56,478 nucleotides of DNA from Psychromonas ossibalaenae ATCC BAA-1528 (GTDB lineage Bacteria > Pseudomonadota > Gammaproteobacteria > Enterobacterales > Psychromonadaceae), in assembly GCF_000381745.1 (NCBI RefSeq), contig NZ_KB906997.1, positions 1 to 56,478 of the forward strand, read 5' to 3'. The notes under the pieces were generated by a model. The model was not told the DNA's origin, made no database searches, and saw only the letters and a list, made by a program, of their open reading frames with translations. Position numbers and translations under genes: made by a program. The number at the start of each line of letters is the position of its first letter. The stretch's first letter is position 1. Shown here one piece after another: positions 52,545-56,478 of the stretch.

Positions 52545-54047
52545 ATGCTTTCTGATCAGATAAAAACGAAGGACAGTTTACCACATTCTTTATACCGTGC
52601 TCAGCAGATCCAGGATTTTGAGGGGCAGGCTGCCGAGTTAGCCGGAACCGAATTATATACATTAATGGAACGTGCCGGACAGGCCTGCTGGCAAGTATTT
52701 AAACAGCACTTTCCAGATGCCGGGCGGGTATTAGTTTTATCGGGTAAAGGTAATAACGGTGGTGACGGTTATATTTTTGCAGCTGCAGCCAAGGACGCCG
52801 GATTAGATGTACAGCTCTGTCAGATGGGGGAACCTGTTGATTTAAAAGGTGACGCAGCCCGGGCGAGAAATGCATGGTCTATAGCCCAAGGTACTATTGA
52901 CGGCATTGAGCATGCAGATTTTGAAGGCGCCGATGTTATTGTTGATGCATTGTTAGGGACCGGACTGCTGGGGCCGGTACGCGCTGAATATCAACGCCTG
53001 ATTTACAAAATAAATCAGGCCGGTAAAGCGGTTTTAAGTGTTGATATTCCCTCTGGTTTAAATGCTGACAGTGGTGCGGTGAGTGATGTTGCAGTTAAGG
53101 CGGATATTACGGTTAGCTTTGTTGGATTAAAGCAGGGGTTATTTACCGGTTGTGCACCTGAGAACTGTGGAGAAATCTATTTTTCCGGACTGGGCATCAC
53201 TAAAGAGTTTGAATCTATATGTGAAAGCACAGTCTCACGTGTGTTATATGATGATTTCAGTGACTTGTTAGTGAAGCGCAGTCGTATCAGCCATAAAGGT
53301 TTTTTTGGCCGAACATTAGTGCTAGGCGGTAATACCGGCATGCCGGGAGCGGTTCGGCTGGCCGGCGAAGCCGCTTTACGTACCGGCTCTGGATTAGTTA
53401 AAGTCTTAACTCGACCTGAAAATCAGTTAACGGTGACTGCCGGGCGTCCGGAGCTGATGGTTGAAGCTTTTCATCTGGATAAAATGGATGACAGTACAAT
53501 TCGAGACTGGGCAACTAATTTGGTGATTGGTCCAGGGCTGGGTAAAGACGAGTGGGCAGAGAATTTATTTAACTATGTTCTGGCCAGTGATTTAGCAACA
53601 GTGGTTGACGCAGATGCTTTAAATTTACTGGTTAGTAAACCAGCCTGGAAAGACAACTGGATATTAACGCCGCACCCGGGAGAAGCCGCCCGTTTACTGG
53701 GCTGCTCGATTACTAAAGTTGAAAATGATAGATTTAGTGCAGTGCGTAGTTTACAACGTAGTTTTGGCGGAATTGTGATTTTAAAAGGCGCCGGCACGTT
53801 AATTTGTGACGGAAAGCAAATCTATATAGCAAATGTCGGCAATCCGGGCATGGCAAGTGGTGGCATGGGGGACGTGCTTTCTGGTATTATCGGAGGCTTA
53901 TTAGCACAAGGGATAGATCCGCTGCACGTGGCCGCACTTGCCGTAAATATTCATGGTTTAGCTGCCGACTTAGCCGTCAAGCAGGATGAACGTGGTTTAT
54001 TAGCAAGCGATCTGTTCCCGTATATTAGGAAATTAGTAAATCCATAA
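52545..54047 (+). CDS. nnr: Bifunctional NAD(P)H-hydrate epimerase/dehydratase
   Basis: It repairs hydrated NAD(P)H. The N-terminal epimerase domain (residues 1-220) contains LSGKGNNGGDGYIFA and DALLGTGLLGPVR. The C-terminal ADP-dependent dehydratase domain (about 235-500) contains LGGNTGMPGAVRLAGEAALRTGSG, TPHPGEAARLL and GNPGMASGGMGDVLSG. The 500 residues are like E. coli YjeF. AGGA stands before the ATG. The stop overlaps the tsaE ATG (TAATG), the conserved nnr-tsaE-amiB order. Confidence 0.96.
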   Translation: MLSDQIKTKDSLPHSLYRAQQIQDFEGQAAELAGTELYTLMERAGQACWQVFKQHFPDAGRVLVLSGKGNNGGDGYIFAAAAKDAGLDVQLCQMGEPVDLKGDAARARNAWSIAQGTIDGIEHADFEGADVIVDALLGTGLLGPVRAEYQRLIYKINQAGKAVLSVDIPSGLNADSGAVSDVAVKADITVSFVGLKQGLFTGCAPENCGEIYFSGLGITKEFESICESTVSRVLYDDFSDLLVKRSRISHKGFFGRTLVLGGNTGMPGAVRLAGEAALRTGSGLVKVLTRPENQLTVTAGRPELMVEAFHLDKMDDSTIRDWATNLVIGPGLGKDEWAENLFNYVLASDLATVVDADALNLLVSKPAWKDNWILTPHPGEAARLLGCSITKVENDRFSAVRSLQRSFGGIVILKGAGTLICDGKQIYIANVGNPGMASGGMGDVLSGIIGGLLAQGIDPLHVAALAVNIHGLAADLAVKQDERGLLASDLFPYIRKLVNP

Positions 54048-54505
54048 TGTTTGATTTGTTTAAAGAAAAGTTAGCTGATGCCGAGCAGACCGTCGCTTTC
54101 GGCAGCCGTTTAAGCGGCGCCTGTGAATCACCTGTTTGTATCTATTTACATGGGGATTTAGGGGCAGGGAAAACGACGTTAACACGTGGTTTTATCCAGG
54201 GATTAGGACATAAAGGTAATGTAAAAAGCCCGACTTATACTTTGGTAGAGCCCTATGAACTGGCAGAATGGCAAGTTTATCATTTTGATTTGTATCGACT
54301 GGGCGATCCTGAAGAACTAGAGTTCATGGGGATTCGTGATTATTTTTCTGATACCAGCCATTGTTTAGTTGAGTGGCCTGAGCGTGGGGAGGGGGTATTA
54401 CCTCCTCCTGATATTGATCTGACTCTCTCTTATGTGGGGGAGCAGCGGGTTATTGAGCTTCAGGCAAACTCAGAAGCTGGTTTACGAGTTTTAAATAAAT
54501 TATGA
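54047..54505 (+). CDS. tsaE: tRNA threonylcarbamoyladenosine ATPase TsaE
   Basis: The ATPase subunit that supports t6A37 formation with TsaB and TsaD. Walker A is GDLGAGKTTLTRGFIQGLG, and the switch region is KSPTYTLVEPYE with YHFDLYRLGDPEELEFMG. LVEWPERGEGVLPPPD is the conserved C-terminal segment. The length of 152 residues is standard. Its start overlaps the nnr stop and its stop overlaps the amiB start (ATGA), so all three genes are coupled. Confidence 0.96.
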   Translation: MFDLFKEKLADAEQTVAFGSRLSGACESPVCIYLHGDLGAGKTTLTRGFIQGLGHKGNVKSPTYTLVEPYELAEWQVYHFDLYRLGDPEELEFMGIRDYFSDTSHCLVEWPERGEGVLPPPDIDLTLSYVGEQRVIELQANSEAGLRVLNKL

Positions 54506-56478
54506 AATTAACAACACGACTGTTTATCCGTTCGCTATTTGTATCTGTTTTGTGTGTATCTGGGCTTTTCTCGCTTGCTTTAGCTGCCCAGAGCAACCAG
54601 TTAAAAGGAGTGCGGGCATGGCCTTCTCCGGATAATACGCGTGTTGTATTAGATCTGACTAATAAACCAAATTATGAAACTCACTATTTAAAACATCCTG
54701 ACCGCCTGGTTATCGACCTTAAATCAACCTCAACAAAGGTTAATTTAAAGAAAATCGTGAATGACGGCCCTTTAGTTAAAGGGTTACGGGAAAGCGCCAG
54801 CGGCAAAGCAGGTACATACCGTTTAGTGGTTGATTTAAATAAAGCCAGTAAAGCCAAAATATTCTCACTGCCGCCTGCAAAACCTTACGGGCATCGTTTA
54901 GTGGTAGATCTGCCGCATAGTGGACTGAGTAAACCAGCTACTAAGCCTAAACCGCAAATTAGTTCAACTCCCGCCGGACGAGATGTTATTGTTGCCATTG
55001 ATGCCGGTCATGGTGGAGATGATCCCGGCGCATTAGGAAAATATACCTACGAGAAAAAGATCACTTTGCAGATCGCAAGGCGTTTACAAAAGAAAATAAA
55101 TGCACAGAAAGGTATGAGTGCATTTTTGATTCGTACCGGTGATTATTTTGTTAATCTCAATAAACGCTCCAGCATCGCACGAAAAGGTAAAGCAGACTTT
55201 CTGGTTTCAATTCATGCCGATGGTTTTACCTCCAGCCAGCCGCGCGGCGCATCCGTATGGGTCTTATCGAAACGTCGGGCGACAACCGAACAGGGGCGCT
55301 GGATGGAAAACCACGAAGCCCGTTCTGAGCTGATCGGCGGCACCGGGGATATGATGCAGGACTCCAGCAATATGCCTTATTTTCAGAAAATGGTGCTGGA
55401 TATGTCCATGGATAAATCCATGGATGTCGGTTATAAAGTCGGGGATCTGGTTGTTAAGGAGTTAAAGAAGGTTACTAAGCTGCATAAGAAAAAACCCGTG
55501 CATGCCAGCCTGGCTGTTTTAAAATCGCCGGATATTCCTTCAATACTGGTGGAAGCTGGATTTATTACCAACCGCAGTGAAGAACGCCTGTTAAATCAGG
55601 CTGACCATCAGGATAAAATTGCCAATGCGGTATTTAAAGGTATTTATAAACATTTTACCCGCTCACCGCTGCACGATACTATGTTTGCTCAGAAAAAACG
55701 TGCCATTAAACATACCGTCCGCAGCGGCGAATCTTTATCTGTTTTATCACAACGTTACAGTGTGAGTTCTAAGCAGTTAAAAGAATATAACAACCTTAGA
55801 TCAAGCTCTCTGCGTACCGGTCAGGTATTAAATATTCCGCCGGACTATCAGCTGGTGGTCAAGCATGAGCCCGCTCGTCAGGCAACGGCCGTTAAGCAGG
55901 AAGCGCAAATTCATAAAGTCAAAAGAGGGGAGTCACTATCGGTGATCGCCTCTCAATATGGCAGCAGCGCGAGCGCATTAAAATCTTTTAATAATCTGCG
56001 CAGCACGTCTCTGGCGGTCGGCCAGAAAATTAAGATCCCCGGCGGTTATGTTGTTACAACGCAGACGGCTAATTCACGCTCTGTTGTCTCTCAGCCAGAA
56101 CGTGTTCATCGAGTAAAAAGCGGCGAGTCTTTATCGGTGATTGCCTCAAAATACGGCAGCACAACTAGTGAGCTGAAAAGCTATAATAAGCTCCGTTCTA
56201 CTTCTCTGCGCATCGGCCAGAAAATAAAAATACCAGGCTCTGCAGTGCAGACGGCACAAGCCGCTCCCAAAGTCGTGGTCAGCAAACCGATTGTGCATAA
56301 GGTAAGAAGCGGTGAATCGTTATCGGTTATTGCGGCAAAATACGGCAGCAGCAGCAGAGAGCTGAAAAGCTATAATAAGCTCCGTTCTACTTCTCTGCGT
56401 ATCGGCCAGAAAATAAAAATACCAGGCTCTGCAGTGCAGACGGCACAAGCGGCTCCCAAGGTCGTGGTCAGCAAACCG
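54502..56478 (+). CDS. amiB: N-acetylmuramoyl-L-alanine amidase AmiB with multiple LysM domains (3' end outside window)
   Basis: A periplasmic zinc amidase that splits septal peptidoglycan during cell separation, normally activated by EnvC. A signal peptide (LFSLALA) is followed by an AMIN domain (about residues 30-135). The Amidase_3 domain (about 160-385) contains AIDAGHGGDDPGALG, SIHADGF and the catalytic glutamate in LVEAGFITNRSEE. At least four LysM domains follow, starting near residues 402, 469, 533 and 596, each with SGESLSV or RGESLSV. E. coli AmiB has none. The frame is open at the window end, so more LysM units may follow. It overlaps tsaE by 4 bases. Confidence 0.94.
   Translation, partial: MKLTTRLFIRSLFVSVLCVSGLFSLALAAQSNQLKGVRAWPSPDNTRVVLDLTNKPNYETHYLKHPDRLVIDLKSTSTKVNLKKIVNDGPLVKGLRESASGKAGTYRLVVDLNKASKAKIFSLPPAKPYGHRLVVDLPHSGLSKPATKPKPQISSTPAGRDVIVAIDAGHGGDDPGALGKYTYEKKITLQIARRLQKKINAQKGMSAFLIRTGDYFVNLNKRSSIARKGKADFLVSIHADGFTSSQPRGASVWVLSKRRATTEQGRWMENHEARSELIGGTGDMMQDSSNMPYFQKMVLDMSMDKSMDVGYKVGDLVVKELKKVTKLHKKKPVHASLAVLKSPDIPSILVEAGFITNRSEERLLNQADHQDKIANAVFKGIYKHFTRSPLHDTMFAQKKRAIKHTVRSGESLSVLSQRYSVSSKQLKEYNNLRSSSLRTGQVLNIPPDYQLVVKHEPARQATAVKQEAQIHKVKRGESLSVIASQYGSSASALKSFNNLRSTSLAVGQKIKIPGGYVVTTQTANSRSVVSQPERVHRVKSGESLSVIASKYGSTTSELKSYNKLRSTSLRIGQKIKIPGSAVQTAQAAPKVVVSKPIVHKVRSGESLSVIAAKYGSSSRELKSYNKLRSTSLRIGQKIKIPGSAVQTAQAAPKVVVSKP
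56100..56478 (+). repeat. Tandem 189-base LysM-plus-linker repeat in amiB
   Basis: The block 56170-56289 recurs at 56359-56478 with three substitutions in 120 bases, a period of 189 bases or 63 codons. The first part of the unit, the LysM start, is less alike. The window ends inside the second unit. A recent duplication is the simplest explanation. Confidence 0.9.

Overview
The window looks like a chromosomal segment of a moderately AT-rich marine gammaproteobacterium of the Psychromonas/Shewanella/Moritella kind. This rests on close resemblance to enterobacterial and vibrio core proteins (GlnB, YbiT, RluD, ClpB, IspH), the gene order ribF-ileS-lspA-fkpB-ispH and nnr-tsaE-amiB, and multihaem cytochromes of the Nrf and c3 types. 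The genus is an inference. No rRNA, tRNA, CRISPR array, insertion sequence or prophage gene was seen.

Region by region. 1-6.2 kb: housekeeping operon ribF-ileS-lspA-fkpB-ispH, with three decayed tandem copies of the fkpB 3' end between fkpB and ispH. 6.2-20.7 kb: two consecutive type IV pilus minor-pilin/adhesin units, each pilV-pilW-pilX-pilY1-(pilE)-tapY2 followed by a convergent fimT. Only the second unit keeps a pilE-type gene. 20.9-26.8 kb: glnB, bamD, rluD, pgeF and a heat-shock clpB with a readable sigma-32 promoter. 26.8-29.3 kb, minus strand: a periplasmic electron-transfer cluster made of an ethylbenzene-dehydrogenase-type haem protein, the pentahaem NrfB, an out-of-frame scar fusing the first codons of nrfC to the end of nrfD, and a tetrahaem cytochrome. 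29.8-34.5 kb: a zinc-ribbon protein of unknown function, the ABC-F ATPase YbiT, the RNA helicase RhlE and a NYN-domain protein.

34.6-38.6 kb, minus strand: a probable cystine/cysteine module made of a YheO-type regulator, RidA, a TcyP-like cystine symporter and a CoA-disulfide-reductase-type flavoprotein. It is preceded by a GT-skewed region with repeated GTTAAC elements and by a small 59-residue reading frame with a strong ribosome binding site. 39.2-43.2 kb: AlkD-like DNA glycosylase, aromatic amino acid permease, ExuR/UxuR-type regulator and an anchored FKBP. 43.2-46.4 kb, minus strand: DUF1007 protein, NicO-type metal exporter and L-serine dehydratase. 46.6-51.2 kb: choline-kinase-like phosphotransferase, a LysR regulator divergent from a glutathionyl-hydroquinone reductase/pirin pair, a DUF2750 protein and an ABM monooxygenase. 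51.3-56.5 kb: queG divergent from nnr-tsaE-amiB. amiB runs off the end of the window and carries at least four LysM repeats, the last two nearly identical in DNA.

The strongest unusual items are the nrfC/nrfD deletion scar inside an otherwise intact cytochrome cluster, the duplicated pilus operon, the fkpB 3'-end repeat array, the cystine module with its odd upstream region, and the LysM expansion of AmiB. Functions come from recalled family motifs, since no database search was possible.
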